A DNA stretch of 50,311 nucleotides from Hyphomicrobiales bacterium. Its GTDB lineage: Bacteria > Pseudomonadota > Alphaproteobacteria > Rhizobiales > Rhizobiaceae. The DNA lies in NCBI GenBank assembly GCA_017305835.1, contig JAFKJY010000073.1:1-50311 (forward strand). The letters run 5' to 3'. The notes under the pieces were generated by a model, which had not been told where the DNA came from, ran no database searches, and saw nothing but the letters and a program-made list of their open reading frames with translations. Shown piece after piece: positions 7,147 to 15,744 of the stretch (positions are counted from its first letter, which is position 1; the number at the start of each line of letters is the position of its first letter). The translations under genes were made by a program, and so were the position numbers.

Positions 7147-8628
7147 ATGTCCTTCCAGAAACTCGACGAGCTGTGCCGCCGGCTCGACGCGCTCGACCAC
7201 GCCATCGCCATCCTTGGCGCCGACGAGGCGACCCACATGGCCGTCGGCGGCGGCGAGGCGCGGGCGGAAGCCATGTCGGTTCTGGCCGGCATGTACCATC
7301 GCCAGGCGACGGACCCGCAGGTTGAGGAATGGATCGGCGCCGCCGAGGCGGAGGAGCTTTCCGGGGATCAGGCCGCCGCGCTGCGCGAGTTCCGCCGCCG
7401 CTACGTCAACCTCACCTGCCTGCCGGCCGAGTTCGTCGAGCGCCAGACCCGCAGCCGCATGCGCTGCGAGCAGCTCTGGCGCGAGCTGCGCGCCCGCAAC
7501 GACTGGGCCGGCTTCGCGCCGGCGCTGGACGGCGTCGTCGCGATGGCCCGCGAGGAGGCGCAGCTCCGCGCCGAGGCGTTGAAGCTCGCACCCTACGACG
7601 CGATGATGGAGCAGTACGACCCCGGCAACCGCGTCGCCGACATCGCGCCCGTCTTCGCGGAGCTGAAGGCCTTCCTCGTCGACTTCGTGCCGCGCGCGCT
7701 CGCCGTGCAGGCCGAGCGGCTGGCGAAGCGCCCGCTGAAGGCCCTGTCGGGAGCCTATCCGGTCGAGAGGCAGCGCGAGCTGGGGCTGGCCATGATGGCG
7801 GCCGTCGGCTTCGACATGACGCATGGCTCGCTGTCAATCTCGCACCACCCCTTCTGCGGCGGCGTGCCGACCGACGTGCGCATCACCACCCGCTACCGCA
7901 CCGGCGAGTTCCTGTCCTCGCTGATGGGCGTGCTGCACGAAACCGGCCACGCGCTCTACGAGCAGGGCCTGCCGCGCGAATGGGCGCACTGGCCGCTCGG
8001 CAAGGCGCGCGGCATGGCGATCCACGAGAGCCAGAGCCTGTTCGTGGAGAAGCAGATCGGCCGCAACCCCGCCTTCTGGCGCTGGGCGCTGCCGGTGGTC
8101 GAGCAACATCTCGGCGAGGCCTGGACGCTTCCCGACATCCTGCCGCACGTCCATCACGTCGAGCGCGGCCTGATCCGCGTCGATGCCGACGAGGTCACCT
8201 ATCCGCTCCACATCATCCTGCGCTTCGAGCTGGAGCAGGAGCTGATCTCCGGCCGGCTCGCCACCGCCGACCTGCCCGAGGCGTGGGACGCCAAGATGAC
8301 CGAATATCTCGGCCTCTCGACCGCCGACGACCCGGCCAACGGGCCGATGCAGGACGTGCACTGGCCATCCGGCGCTTTCGGCTATTTCCCGTCCTACACG
8401 CTGGGCGCCATGATCGCCTCGCAGCAATGGGCCGCGATCGGGCGCGACATCCCGGACGCCGACGCCGAGATCGCCGCCGGCCGCTTCGACGCGATCAACG
8501 ACTGGCGCCGCGAGCGCATCTGGTCGCAGGGCTCTCGCTGGTCGACGCCCGAGCTGATCACCCGCGCCACCGGCGAGCCGCTGAACGCCGAGCATTTCCG
8601 GCGGCATCTGGAGAAGCGGTACGGCTAG
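7147..8628 (+). CDS. M32 family metallocarboxypeptidase (thermostable carboxypeptidase 1 type)
   Basis: The 493-residue protein is full length for the M32 (Taq) family, which removes C-terminal amino acids from peptides in the cytoplasm. The metal site is HETGH at residues 264-268, and Glu294 lies in the downstream HESQS motif. The conserved blocks around ISHHPFCGG and DVRITTRY are present. The start is set at the ATG at 7147, since the upstream extension has no family similarity and overlaps the divergent promoter region. The stop codon TAG is supplied by the first bases of a RIME-like repeat, so the repeat abuts the gene. Confidence 0.95.
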   Translation: MSFQKLDELCRRLDALDHAIAILGADEATHMAVGGGEARAEAMSVLAGMYHRQATDPQVEEWIGAAEAEELSGDQAAALREFRRRYVNLTCLPAEFVERQTRSRMRCEQLWRELRARNDWAGFAPALDGVVAMAREEAQLRAEALKLAPYDAMMEQYDPGNRVADIAPVFAELKAFLVDFVPRALAVQAERLAKRPLKALSGAYPVERQRELGLAMMAAVGFDMTHGSLSISHHPFCGGVPTDVRITTRYRTGEFLSSLMGVLHETGHALYEQGLPREWAHWPLGKARGMAIHESQSLFVEKQIGRNPAFWRWALPVVEQHLGEAWTLPDILPHVHHVERGLIRVDADEVTYPLHIILRFELEQELISGRLATADLPEAWDAKMTEYLGLSTADDPANGPMQDVHWPSGAFGYFPSYTLGAMIASQQWAAIGRDIPDADAEIAAGRFDAINDWRRERIWSQGSRWSTPELITRATGEPLNAEHFRRHLEKRYG

Positions 8629-8729
8629 AGCATTTCCAGCAAAAGTGCGAAGCGGTTTTGCGTCCGGAAATGCGGCTCAACAAAGAGATAGAGCGGTTCT
8701 GCCGATTCCGTGAAAACCAGAACCGCTCT
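8626..8729 (+). repeat. RIME-like palindromic intergenic repeat, copy 1
   Basis: The element of about 104 bases has two hairpins. The first pairs GCATTTCC at 8630-8637 with GGAAATGC at 8666-8673, with an inner GCAAAA/TTTTGC stem. The second pairs AGAGCGGTTCT at 8690-8700 with AGAACCGCTCT at 8719-8729. A second copy lies at 30416 in the same orientation. The layout fits the Rhizobium-specific intergenic mosaic elements. The next 272 bases up to the gene at 9002 show no gene or motif I can support. Confidence 0.85.
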
Positions 8730-9001
8730 AGCCATACCTGCCGCAGCGTCAGCGCCGCTCACCAAACTGTGTTCGCACCGCGCCGGCGCGCGGATTTCCG
8801 CCATTCCGCGGGGCGGTGCGCGACGGATCGTCCCATGTCCGCCGCGCTCCCGCGCCTTGACCGTCCCGGCCCCGCACATAGGTCAATCCGCGACCGGGGT
8901 GCGTCGGCGGCGTTTTGGTGAGGACGCCGTGCCCGCCGCATCTGGACGGCCGGATATGGCCGGCGGCTCCCAACGCCGACCCGCAATGCTGGAATACGAT
9001 C

Positions 9002-9385
9002 ATGAAAGCGTTTGCACTCAAGATTGCCCTGTCCACCTTCCTCGTCGCGGCCCCGTTCGGCGCCGCGATCGCCGCGGGAATCCCCGCCAACATCGTCGAC
9101 GGGGTGGCTACCCCGATCGCGCCGGAGGCCTACCAGCCGATGACGCGGATCCAGACGCTCAACGCCCGCATCACCGCGGCGGAGGCCAACCTGCAGCCGA
9201 CGGAGCGGGGCGGCTATGCCAACCCGGATGCCGCCGCGCAGGCGCAGGCCGATCTCATCTCGATCCGCCAGGCGGCGGCCGACAGCGAGCGTGCCGGCAG
9301 CCGGATGAGCGAGAAGGCCTACCAGTCGCTGACCGGCCAACTCGAAGGCGTGGAGCGGCTGATCCAACAGGCGCAGAACGGCTGA
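9002..9385 (+). CDS. Small secreted protein of unknown function
   Basis: The 127-residue product begins MKAFALKIALSTFLVAAPFG, a clear signal peptide with cleavage after about residue 25. The mature part is Ala/Gln-rich and helical, with no Cys and no domain I recognise. It is probably periplasmic. The start was chosen for the signal peptide; an extension from 8915 would bury it. It is preceded by a 373-base gap containing a RIME-like repeat and followed by a GC-rich inverted repeat. Confidence 0.75.
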   Translation: MKAFALKIALSTFLVAAPFGAAIAAGIPANIVDGVATPIAPEAYQPMTRIQTLNARITAAEANLQPTERGGYANPDAAAQAQADLISIRQAAADSERAGSRMSEKAYQSLTGQLEGVERLIQQAQNG

Positions 9386-9392
9386 CGACGAC

Positions 9393-9457
9393 GATGCGGG
9401 AAGGCTGCCCCGGCGGTCTTCCCGCTTCCCGCATGCCCGCATCCCGCCTCTTGCCCG
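9393..9457 (+). repeat. GC-rich inverted short-repeat region
   Basis: GATGCGGGAAG at 9393-9403 is mirrored at 9418-9457 by a run of CTTCCCGC, TTCCCGC, ATGCCCGC, ATCCCGC and a degenerate unit. The 7-8 base period and the uneven arms resemble the inverted heptamer elements elsewhere in the window, but the match is looser. The near-perfect GCGGGAAG/CTTCCCGC stem could also act as a weak terminator. Confidence 0.45.
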
Positions 9458-9509
9458 CTCCCTCTTTCCGTTCGACATTGCCGCGAGACGCATGCGGAGG
9501 AGGAGCCAC

Positions 9510-11165
9510 ATGGCGCAGCAGGCGGACGCGATCGTCATCGGCGGCGGGCTGGCGGGGCTCGTCGCGGCCAACGAGCTCGCCGATGCCGGCAGGCGCGTGA
9601 TCGTGCTGGAGCAGGAAGGCGGCGATTATCTCGGCGGCCAGGCCTTCTGGTCGCTCGGCGGCCTGTTCTTCGTCGACAGCCCCGAGCAGCGCCGCATGCG
9701 CATCAGGGACAGCCGCGAGTTGGCGCTGCAGGACTGGCTGGGCTCGGCGCAGTTCGACCGCCCCGAGGATCTCTGGCCGCGCAGGACCGCCGAGGCCTAT
9801 GTCGATTTCGCCGCCGGCGAGATGCGCCCTTGGCTGCATTCGCTCGGCATGCGCTGGTTCCCGGTCGTCGGTTGGGCCGAGCGCGGCGGCGCGCTGGCCC
9901 ACGGCCACGGCAACTCGGTCCCGCGCTTCCACATCACCTGGGGCACAGGCCCCGGCGTGGTCGAGCCCTTCGAGAAACGCGTGCGCGAACACGTCAAGGC
10001 GGGCCGCATCGAGCTGAAGTTCCGCCATCGCGTCAGCCGCCTCGTCAGGACGAAGGGCGCCGTCACCGGCGTCGCCGGCGAGGTCCTGGAGCCCTCCGCC
10101 GTCGAGCGCGGCCAGCAGTCGGGCCGTGAAGTCGCGGGCGAGTTCGAGCTGTCCGCCGGCGCCGTGATCATCGCCTCGGGCGGCATCGGCGGCAATCTCG
10201 ATCTCGTGCGGAAGAGCTGGCCGGTCGACCGCCTCGGCCCGCCGCCGAAGCACATGGTCTGCGGCGTGCCGCACCATGTCGACGGTCGCATGGTGGGGAT
10301 CGCGAAGAAGGCGGGCGCGGCGACCATCAACACCGACCGGATGTGGCACTACACGGAGGGCGTGAAGAACTGGGCGCCGATCTGGCCGCTGCACGGCATC
10401 CGTATCCTGCCCGGCCCCTCCTCGCTGTGGTTCGACGCGACGGGCAACCGGCTGCCGGCACCCTGCCTGCCCGGCTTCGACACGCTGTCGACGCTGAAGC
10501 ACATCCTGTCGACCGGCCACGAATATTCCTGGTTCGTGCTGACCCAGAAGATCATCAGGAAGGAGTTCGCGCTGTCGGGCTCCGAGCAGAACCCGGACTT
10601 CACATCCAAGAGCTGGGGCGCCGTACTGAAGAGCCGCCGCGGCGCCGGCGCGCCGCCGCCTGTCGAGGCCTTCAAACGGCATGGCGAGGACTTCGTCGTC
10701 CGCGACAATCTGCGCGACCTCGTGGCCGGCATGAACGCGCTCGCCGGCAGCAACCTGCTCGACCACGACCATGTCGAGCGCCAGATCGCCGCGCGCGACC
10801 GCGAGCTCGACAATCCCTATTCCAAGGACGCGCAGGTCACCGCCATCCGCGGCGCCCGCAACTATCTCGGCGACAGGCTGGTGCGCACGGCCAAGCCCCA
10901 CCGCATCCTCGACCCCGCCAACGGGCCGCTGATCGCGGTGAGGCTCCACATCCTCACCCGCAAGACGCTGGGCGGCATCCACACCGACCTCGACGGCCGC
11001 GTCCTCGACGCATCGGGCGAGCCGGTGCCCGGCCTCTATGCGGCGGGCGAGGTGGCAGGCTTCGGCGGCGGCGGCTATCACGGCTACAACGCGCTCGAGG
11101 GCACCTTCCTCGGCGGCTGTATCTTCTCGGGCCGCAACGCCGGTCGCGCCGCGGCCCGGCAATAG
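9510..11165 (+). CDS. FAD-dependent oxidoreductase (fumarate reductase/ketosteroid dehydrogenase-like flavoprotein)
   Basis: The 551-residue protein opens with an FAD-binding Rossmann motif, AIVIGGGLAGLVAANELADA, at about residues 8-27. It ends with the second nucleotide-binding block GLYAAGEVAGFGGGGYHGYN, the pattern of the succinate dehydrogenase/fumarate reductase flavoprotein family. Rhizobial relatives are annotated as FAD-binding dehydrogenases with unknown substrates. The ATG at 9510 is preferred because GGAGGAGG lies just before it; an in-frame ATG at 9492 is upstream of that ribosome-binding site. The amidohydrolase gene follows after 10 bases, so the two probably act in one catabolic route. 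Confidence 0.88.
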   Translation: MAQQADAIVIGGGLAGLVAANELADAGRRVIVLEQEGGDYLGGQAFWSLGGLFFVDSPEQRRMRIRDSRELALQDWLGSAQFDRPEDLWPRRTAEAYVDFAAGEMRPWLHSLGMRWFPVVGWAERGGALAHGHGNSVPRFHITWGTGPGVVEPFEKRVREHVKAGRIELKFRHRVSRLVRTKGAVTGVAGEVLEPSAVERGQQSGREVAGEFELSAGAVIIASGGIGGNLDLVRKSWPVDRLGPPPKHMVCGVPHHVDGRMVGIAKKAGAATINTDRMWHYTEGVKNWAPIWPLHGIRILPGPSSLWFDATGNRLPAPCLPGFDTLSTLKHILSTGHEYSWFVLTQKIIRKEFALSGSEQNPDFTSKSWGAVLKSRRGAGAPPPVEAFKRHGEDFVVRDNLRDLVAGMNALAGSNLLDHDHVERQIAARDRELDNPYSKDAQVTAIRGARNYLGDRLVRTAKPHRILDPANGPLIAVRLHILTRKTLGGIHTDLDGRVLDASGEPVPGLYAAGEVAGFGGGGYHGYNALEGTFLGGCIFSGRNAGRAAARQ

Positions 11166-11175
11166 AAAGACAGGC

Positions 11176-12324
11176 ATGCAGCTTTCAAATCAGGACATCG
11201 CCGACCTCGTCGCCTTCCGCCGCGAGCTGCACCGGCATCCCGAGATCTCCAACGAGGAAGAGGAGACGGCGCGCCGCGTCGTCGCCTTCCTCGCCGGCCC
11301 GAAACCGGACGAGGTGCTGACCGGCCTCGGCGGCCATGGCGTCGCGGTCGTCTACGACAGCGGCAGGCCCGGCCCGACCGTGCTCTTCCGTTCCGAGCTC
11401 GACGCGCTGCCGATCGAGGAGCTGTCAGGCGTCCAGCACGCCTCGACCGTGCCGGGCAAGTCGCATATGTGCGGCCATGACGGCCATACCACGATCCTCG
11501 CCGCGCTCGGCCGCCAGTTCGGCCGCGCGCGGCCCGCGACGGGCCGCGTCGTACTGATGTTCCAGCCGGCGGAGGAGACCGGCAACGGCGCGGCCGGCGT
11601 CGTCTCCGACCCGCGCTATGCCGCGATCAGGCCCGACTTCGCCTTCTCCCTGCACAATCTGCCCGGCACGCCGCTCGGCCATGTCCGGCTGAAGCCGGGC
11701 GTGGTCAACTGCGCCTCGCGCGGCATGCGCGTCGTGCTCACCGGCAAGACCGCGCATTCCTCGATGCCGGAGACGGGCACCTCACCGATGACGGCCGTCA
11801 GCCGGCTGATGCCGGCCCTCACCGCGCTGTCGCGCGGCGCCTTCGACAGCGACGATTTCACCCTCGTCACGGTCACTCACGCGGAGATGGGCGAGGCCGT
11901 CTTCGGCATCGCGCCCGGCCGTGCCGAGATCTGGGCGACGCTGCGCACCCGCCTCGACGAGCGCATGGCCGACCTCGTCGCGGCAGCCGAGAAGCTGGTG
12001 CTGGAGGAAGCCGCCGCGCAGAACCTCGCCTACACGGTCGACTACCACGAGATCTTCGTCGCCAGCATGAACGACGAGGACGCGACCGCGCTGCTGCGCG
12101 CCGCGCTCGACGCGGAAGGCGTCGCCCATGACGGAGAGACCCTGCCGATGCGCGCCTCGGAGGATTTCGGCCATTTCGGCCGCGCCTCGAAGTCGGCGAT
12201 GTTCTTCCTCGGCGCGGGCGAAAGGCACCCGCAGCTCCACAATCCCGACTACGACTTCCCCGACGACCTGATCCCCATCGGCGCGAAGATCTTCATGCGC
12301 GCCGCGCGGGACCTGCTGGGGTAA
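11176..12324 (+). CDS. M20 family amidohydrolase (hippurate hydrolase/N-acyl amino acid deacylase type)
   Basis: The 382-residue protein belongs to the M20D metallohydrolases, which cleave acyl groups from amino acids or indole conjugates. It has the family start FRRELHRHPEIS, the metal-binding CGHDGHTT segment, QPAEET with the catalytic and metal-binding Glu residues, and RASEDFG and HNPDYDF near the C-terminus. The dimerisation domain lies at about residues 180-290. It probably forms an operon with the flavoprotein gene just upstream. The substrate is not identifiable from the sequence. Confidence 0.92.
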   Translation: MQLSNQDIADLVAFRRELHRHPEISNEEEETARRVVAFLAGPKPDEVLTGLGGHGVAVVYDSGRPGPTVLFRSELDALPIEELSGVQHASTVPGKSHMCGHDGHTTILAALGRQFGRARPATGRVVLMFQPAEETGNGAAGVVSDPRYAAIRPDFAFSLHNLPGTPLGHVRLKPGVVNCASRGMRVVLTGKTAHSSMPETGTSPMTAVSRLMPALTALSRGAFDSDDFTLVTVTHAEMGEAVFGIAPGRAEIWATLRTRLDERMADLVAAAEKLVLEEAAAQNLAYTVDYHEIFVASMNDEDATALLRAALDAEGVAHDGETLPMRASEDFGHFGRASKSAMFFLGAGERHPQLHNPDYDFPDDLIPIGAKIFMRAARDLLG

Positions 12325-12329
12325 CCGGA

Positions 12330-12734
12330 TCAGCCGGCGAAGGGGTTACGGATCGTCATCGCGCCCTCGATCCGCCGGCCGTCCTGAAGGTCCTCGCTCC
12401 AGAAGGTCTCGCAGCCGGCCTTCAGTGCCGTCGCGATCATCACGGCGTCGAACATCGCGAAGCCGTGCCGGCTCGCCAGCGACACCGCGTTCTCATGCAT
12501 ATCGAGCGTCGAGGGTTCGATCCCCGCGCAAAGCTCCCGGATCGCGGCCAGCGCCTCGCCGATTTCGCTCCAGGACATACCGAGCTTGCGCCGCGCGATG
12601 TTGGTGAACTCGTTGAGGCCCTGCACGCCGATCGTGCAGCCGCCGGCGAGCAGCGCCGCGGCCGCCTCCGAGCGTGCATCGGTGGTGAAGGCATAGACAA
12701 GGACGTTGGTGTCCAGGAAATCCCGCGCGCTCAA
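12330..12734 (-). CDS. vapC: VapC-type PIN-domain toxin ribonuclease (second module)
   Basis: This 134-residue PIN-domain protein keeps the four acidic residues Asp8 (FLDTNVLVYAF), Glu42 (GLNEFTNI), Asp96 (FDAVMIATAL) and Asp115 (SEDLQDG). It overlaps the antitoxin gene by four bases. It belongs to a different PIN subgroup from the toxin at 5961, so the two modules were probably acquired separately. It converges on the amidohydrolase gene with a five-base gap. Confidence 0.92.
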   Translation of the reverse strand: MSARDFLDTNVLVYAFTTDARSEAAAALLAGGCTIGVQGLNEFTNIARRKLGMSWSEIGEALAAIRELCAGIEPSTLDMHENAVSLASRHGFAMFDAVMIATALKAGCETFWSEDLQDGRRIEGAMTIRNPFAG

Positions 12735-12964
12735 CGGGCGTTCGCCTCGTCCCGGTCGAATTTCCAGCCCGGCGGCAACGGCTTGCGCAAGGCCCGTATC
12801 CTCGCCAGCGCCTTCTCGCGGCTCCTATCGAGCTCGATGTCGAACGCACGCTCGCCGGCGACGCAAATGTCGATCTCGTCGCCTTCCTTGAGGTTCAGCG
12901 CCTCCGCCACGCGTGCGGGGATGCGTATGGCGAGGCTGTTCCCCCATCTGGCGATCTGCATCAA
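12731..12964 (-). CDS. vapB: AbrB/MazE-fold antitoxin (second module)
   Basis: The 77-residue protein shows the AbrB/SpoVT fold: IARWGNSLAIRIPARVAEAL, then KEGDEIDICV. Its basic, helical C-terminus would contact the PIN toxin. It is the first gene of the pair and its stop overlaps the toxin start. An imperfect palindrome sits immediately upstream and is the likely operator. Confidence 0.88.
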   Translation of the reverse strand: MMQIARWGNSLAIRIPARVAEALNLKEGDEIDICVAGERAFDIELDRSREKALARIRALRKPLPPGWKFDRDEANAR

Positions 12965-12972
12965 AGCCTCCT

Positions 12973-13000
12973 CGGATACACTTTTAAAAATGTATATCCG
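12973..13000 (-). promoter_or_regulatory. Palindromic operator/promoter of the second VapBC module
   Basis: A 28-base imperfect palindrome, CGGATACAC on one side and TGTATATCCG on the other around an AT-rich TTTTAAAAA centre, begins 9 bases upstream of the antitoxin start. Its low GC content stands out from the surroundings. It probably combines the promoter with the antitoxin binding site. Confidence 0.65.
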
Positions 13001-13019
13001 ACAAGGCGAGGCGTCAACG

Positions 13020-14819
13020 CTACTCCGCCGCGCCCCTGAACGCGTTGGCGCCGGTCTCGAACTGCAGCCGCGCCAGCCGCGCGTAGACGCCGCCCTTGGC
13101 GACGAGGCTCTTGTGCGTGCCTTCCTCGACGATCTCGCCGCCGTCCATGACGAGGATGCGGTCGGCCTTGAGCACGGTCGCCAGCCGGTGGGCGATGACG
13201 ATCGTCGTGCGCCCCTCCATCAGCCGCTCAAGCGCGGTCTGCACCAGCGTCTCGCTCTCGGCGTCGAGCGCCGAGGTCGCCTCGTCGAGCAGCAGGATCG
13301 GTGCGTCGCGCAGGATGGCGCGCGCGATCGCGATGCGCTGGCGCTGGCCGCCCGACAGCGTCACGCCGCGCTCGCCGAGCAGCGTGTCGTAGCCCTCCGG
13401 CAGCGCCGCGATGAAATCGTGCGCCAGCGCGTCGCGCGCCGCGGCCTCGACTTCCCTCCCGCTCGCGCCGGGCTTGCCGAAGGCGATGTTGTCGCGCGCC
13501 GAGGCCGCGAACACGGTGACGTCCTGCGGCACGATGGCGATGCGCCGGCGCGCATCCGAGGGGTCCGCCCGCGCGATGTCGACGCCGTCGATCAGCACCT
13601 CGCCCGAGACCGGGTCGTAGTAGCGCAGCAGAAGCGAGAAGATCGTGCTCTTGCCGGCGCCCGACGGCCCGACGATCGCCACCGTCTCGCCCGGCTTCAC
13701 CGTGAACGAGACGCGCTCCAGGATCGGCCGCTCCTTGCGCACCGGATAGACGAAGGAGACGTCGCGGAACTCGATCCCGCCCTGCGCCGGCTCCGGCAGC
13801 GCAAGCGGCTCGGCCGGCGCCCGGATCGCCGGCACCTCCTCCAGCAGCTCGGTCATGCGCTCGGCCGCGCCCGCCGCCTGGGAAAGCTCGCCCCAGACCT
13901 CCGACAGCGCGCCGAGCGCGCCGGCGGCGAGCACCGAATAGATGAGGAACTGCGTCAGCGTGCCGGCCGACATCGTACCGGCGAGCACGTCGCGCGAGCC
14001 GATCCACAGCACAGCCACCACCGAGGCCGAAGACAGGAGGATGACGAAGAAGGTGAGGAAGGAGCGCGCGAAAACCGAGGCCCGCGCCGCCTGGAAGGCA
14101 GTCTCCACGGCGGCGGCGAAGCGGCCGGTCACGTAGGGCTCGTTGGTGAAGGCCTGCATGGTGCGCACCGCGCCGAGCTGCTCGCTGGCATAGGCCGAGG
14201 CCTCGGCGAGGGTGTCCTGCGCGCCGCGCGACTTCTTGCGCACCGAGCGGCCGAAGGCGACCAGCGGCAGCACGATCAGCGGGATCGCGCCGAGCACGAT
14301 CGCCGACAGCTTCGGGCTGGTGATCACCATCATCGCCGCCGAGCCCAGCCCCATGATGGCGTTGCGCAGCGCGACCGAGGCCGTGGCGCCGACGGCCGAC
14401 TTGATCTGGGTCGCGTCGGCCGTCAGCCGCGACACGATCTCGCCCGTCTGCTCGCGGTCGAAGAAGGAGGGGGACAGCCCCGCCACATGGGCGAACACGT
14501 CGCGCCTTATGTCGGCCACCACGCGCTCGCCCAGCGTGATGACGAAGTAGTAGCGGGCGGCCGACGCCAGCGCGAGCAGCGCCGCGATGACGAGCAGCAT
14601 GCCGAAATACTGCGCGATGAAGCCGGAATCGGAATTGCCGAAGCCGTGGTCGATCATGCGCCGCACGGCGGTCGGCAGCGCCAGCGTCATCGCCGCCGCC
14701 ATGACCAGGAAGACCAGCGCGCCGGCGACCAGCCCCCTGTAGCGGCCGAGATAGGGGAAGATGCGCCGCAGCGGTTGCAGGGAACGGCGCTGCCCGGCCT
14801 GTCCATTCGCATCCGCCAT
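13020..14819 (-). CDS. ABC exporter, fused permease and ATPase (MsbA/lipid A exporter-like)
   Basis: The 599-residue half-transporter has an N-terminal six-helix membrane domain (about residues 30-320) and a C-terminal ATPase. The ATPase has Walker A GPSGAGKST, the signature LSGGQRQRIAIARA, Walker B ILLLDEATSALD and the H-loop IAHRLAT. It would work as a homodimer moving a lipid, drug or peptide outward. Rhizobial relatives are annotated as multidrug or lipid A exporters, and the cargo is uncertain. The ATG at 14819 is preferred because the upstream extension has no family similarity. It is divergent from rpmE. Confidence 0.92.
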   Translation of the reverse strand: MADANGQAGQRRSLQPLRRIFPYLGRYRGLVAGALVFLVMAAAMTLALPTAVRRMIDHGFGNSDSGFIAQYFGMLLVIAALLALASAARYYFVITLGERVVADIRRDVFAHVAGLSPSFFDREQTGEIVSRLTADATQIKSAVGATASVALRNAIMGLGSAAMMVITSPKLSAIVLGAIPLIVLPLVAFGRSVRKKSRGAQDTLAEASAYASEQLGAVRTMQAFTNEPYVTGRFAAAVETAFQAARASVFARSFLTFFVILLSSASVVAVLWIGSRDVLAGTMSAGTLTQFLIYSVLAAGALGALSEVWGELSQAAGAAERMTELLEEVPAIRAPAEPLALPEPAQGGIEFRDVSFVYPVRKERPILERVSFTVKPGETVAIVGPSGAGKSTIFSLLLRYYDPVSGEVLIDGVDIARADPSDARRRIAIVPQDVTVFAASARDNIAFGKPGASGREVEAAARDALAHDFIAALPEGYDTLLGERGVTLSGGQRQRIAIARAILRDAPILLLDEATSALDAESETLVQTALERLMEGRTTIVIAHRLATVLKADRILVMDGGEIVEEGTHKSLVAKGGVYARLARLQFETGANAFRGAAE

Positions 14820-15016
14820 CGCCCGTCCCCTGTCTGCGCCGGGATCGGTCGCGAAAGCGCCGCCCGGCCTTGTCTGCCGCGTCAGGCTGATGTATAGGCT
14901 CGCCCGACCGTTTTCGAGGCCGTAGCCTTCATTGGCCGCGGCTTCAAGTTTTTGAGACTGGGTGAGATCGCCGCAGCATCGTCCGTGGCAACGCCCCACC
15001 AGCAGGACAAGACGCC

Positions 15017-15238
15017 ATGAAAGCCGACATCCATCCCGAATACCACACCATCAAGGTCGTCATGACCGACGGCACCGAGTACCTGACCCGCTCGACCTGG
15101 GGCAAGGAAGGCGACACGCTGAACCTCGACATCGACCCGAACTCGCACCCGGCCTGGACCGGCGGCCAGCAGAACCTGGTCGACCGCGGCGGCCGCCTGT
15201 CGAAGTTCAAGAACAAGTTCGCCAATCTCGGCATCTGA
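15017..15238 (+). CDS. rpmE: 50S ribosomal protein L31
   Basis: The 73-residue protein is L31, a component of the large subunit at the bridge to the small subunit. It contains no cysteine, so it is the zinc-free form usual in Alphaproteobacteria. The blocks [17 protein letters not shown] and [14 protein letters not shown] are characteristic. A strong terminator follows about 20 bases after the stop. Confidence 0.97.
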   Translation: MKADIHPEYHTIKVVMTDGTEYLTRSTWGKEGDTLNLDIDPNSHPAWTGGQQNLVDRGGRLSKFKNKFANLGI

Positions 15239-15258
15239 GCCGACCGGCAAGCGAATGC

Positions 15259-15289
15259 AAAAAAGCCCCGCTTCGGCGGGGCTTTTTTC
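15259..15289 (+). terminator. Rho-independent terminator of rpmE
   Basis: An eight-base-pair stem (AGCCCCGC/GCGGGGCT) with the stable loop TTCG is flanked by six A bases and six T bases. It should terminate rpmE transcripts, and because of the A/T flanks it can work in both directions. Confidence 0.92.
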
Positions 15290-15331
15290 GTTTGGGCGCA
15301 TCGGCCGGTCCGGCCTCGACGCGTTCACATG

Positions 15332-15544
15332 TCACAGGTCGCCGGGTTCGAGACCCGTTCGTCGGCTGATCCGCGCCAGCATCTTTGGGCCTATCTCCTC
15401 GCCATCATGGAACGCGAAGACGAAATCGGACCATCCCTCCCGGGAAAGCACCCTGTGCGAACCGCTTTGCCGCTTCAACGTCCAGCCGATCTTTTCGAGA
15501 GCGGCGAGAACGCGCCTCGCCCTCGCCGACCGCCACTGACTCAT
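15332..15544 (-). CDS. hicA: HicA-type mRNA interferase toxin
   Basis: The 70-residue product has the double-stranded-RNA-binding-like fold of HicA, with the active-site His30 in the motif KRQSGSHRVLSR. HicA toxins cleave mRNA independently of the ribosome. The downstream segment FAFHDGEEIGPKMLARISRR is the family's C-terminal helix region. It overlaps the HicB gene by four bases. In this module the antitoxin gene comes first, which is the less common order. Confidence 0.85.
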   Translation of the reverse strand: MSQWRSARARRVLAALEKIGWTLKRQSGSHRVLSREGWSDFVFAFHDGEEIGPKMLARISRRTGLEPGDL

Positions 15545-15744
15545 GCGGCAGCGACGAACAGGCTGCCGACTTCCGGCACCGCCTCGCCATGCTCGATCCT
15601 GTCGGCCAGCGTCCGGAGCGCCAGGGCTTCGACCTTGCCGCGCGCCTCCTCGCGGCTGGTGCCATAAGCCATGACACCGGGCAGCTCTGGAATCTCGGCG
15701 ATCCAGCGGCCATCTTCTTCACGGTCGAATTCGATCCGCAGCAT
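15541..15744 (-). CDS. hicB: HicB-type antitoxin, short form
   Basis: The 67-residue protein has the partly degraded RNase H-like fold of HicB antitoxins (IEFDREEDGRWIAEIPELPG, then AYGTSREEARGKVEALALR). It lacks the C-terminal DNA-binding domain found in longer HicB proteins, so autoregulation by this protein alone is doubtful. It begins the operon with HicA. The 118 bases upstream, to the end of lpd, show no clear operator. Confidence 0.83.
   Translation of the reverse strand: MLRIEFDREEDGRWIAEIPELPGVMAYGTSREEARGKVEALALRTLADRIEHGEAVPEVGSLFVAAA

Noticed and set aside
8625..8879. An 84-codon minus-strand open frame
   Set aside because: Its C-terminal part is the translation of the RIME-like repeat (the same residues appear antisense to the copy at 30416), and it has no support of its own.
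15340..15365. A tRNA T-arm-like sequence (GGGTTCGAGACCC)
   Set aside because: It lies inside the hicA coding region. No matching acceptor stem, anticodon arm or D-arm is found upstream, and no CCA end follows.
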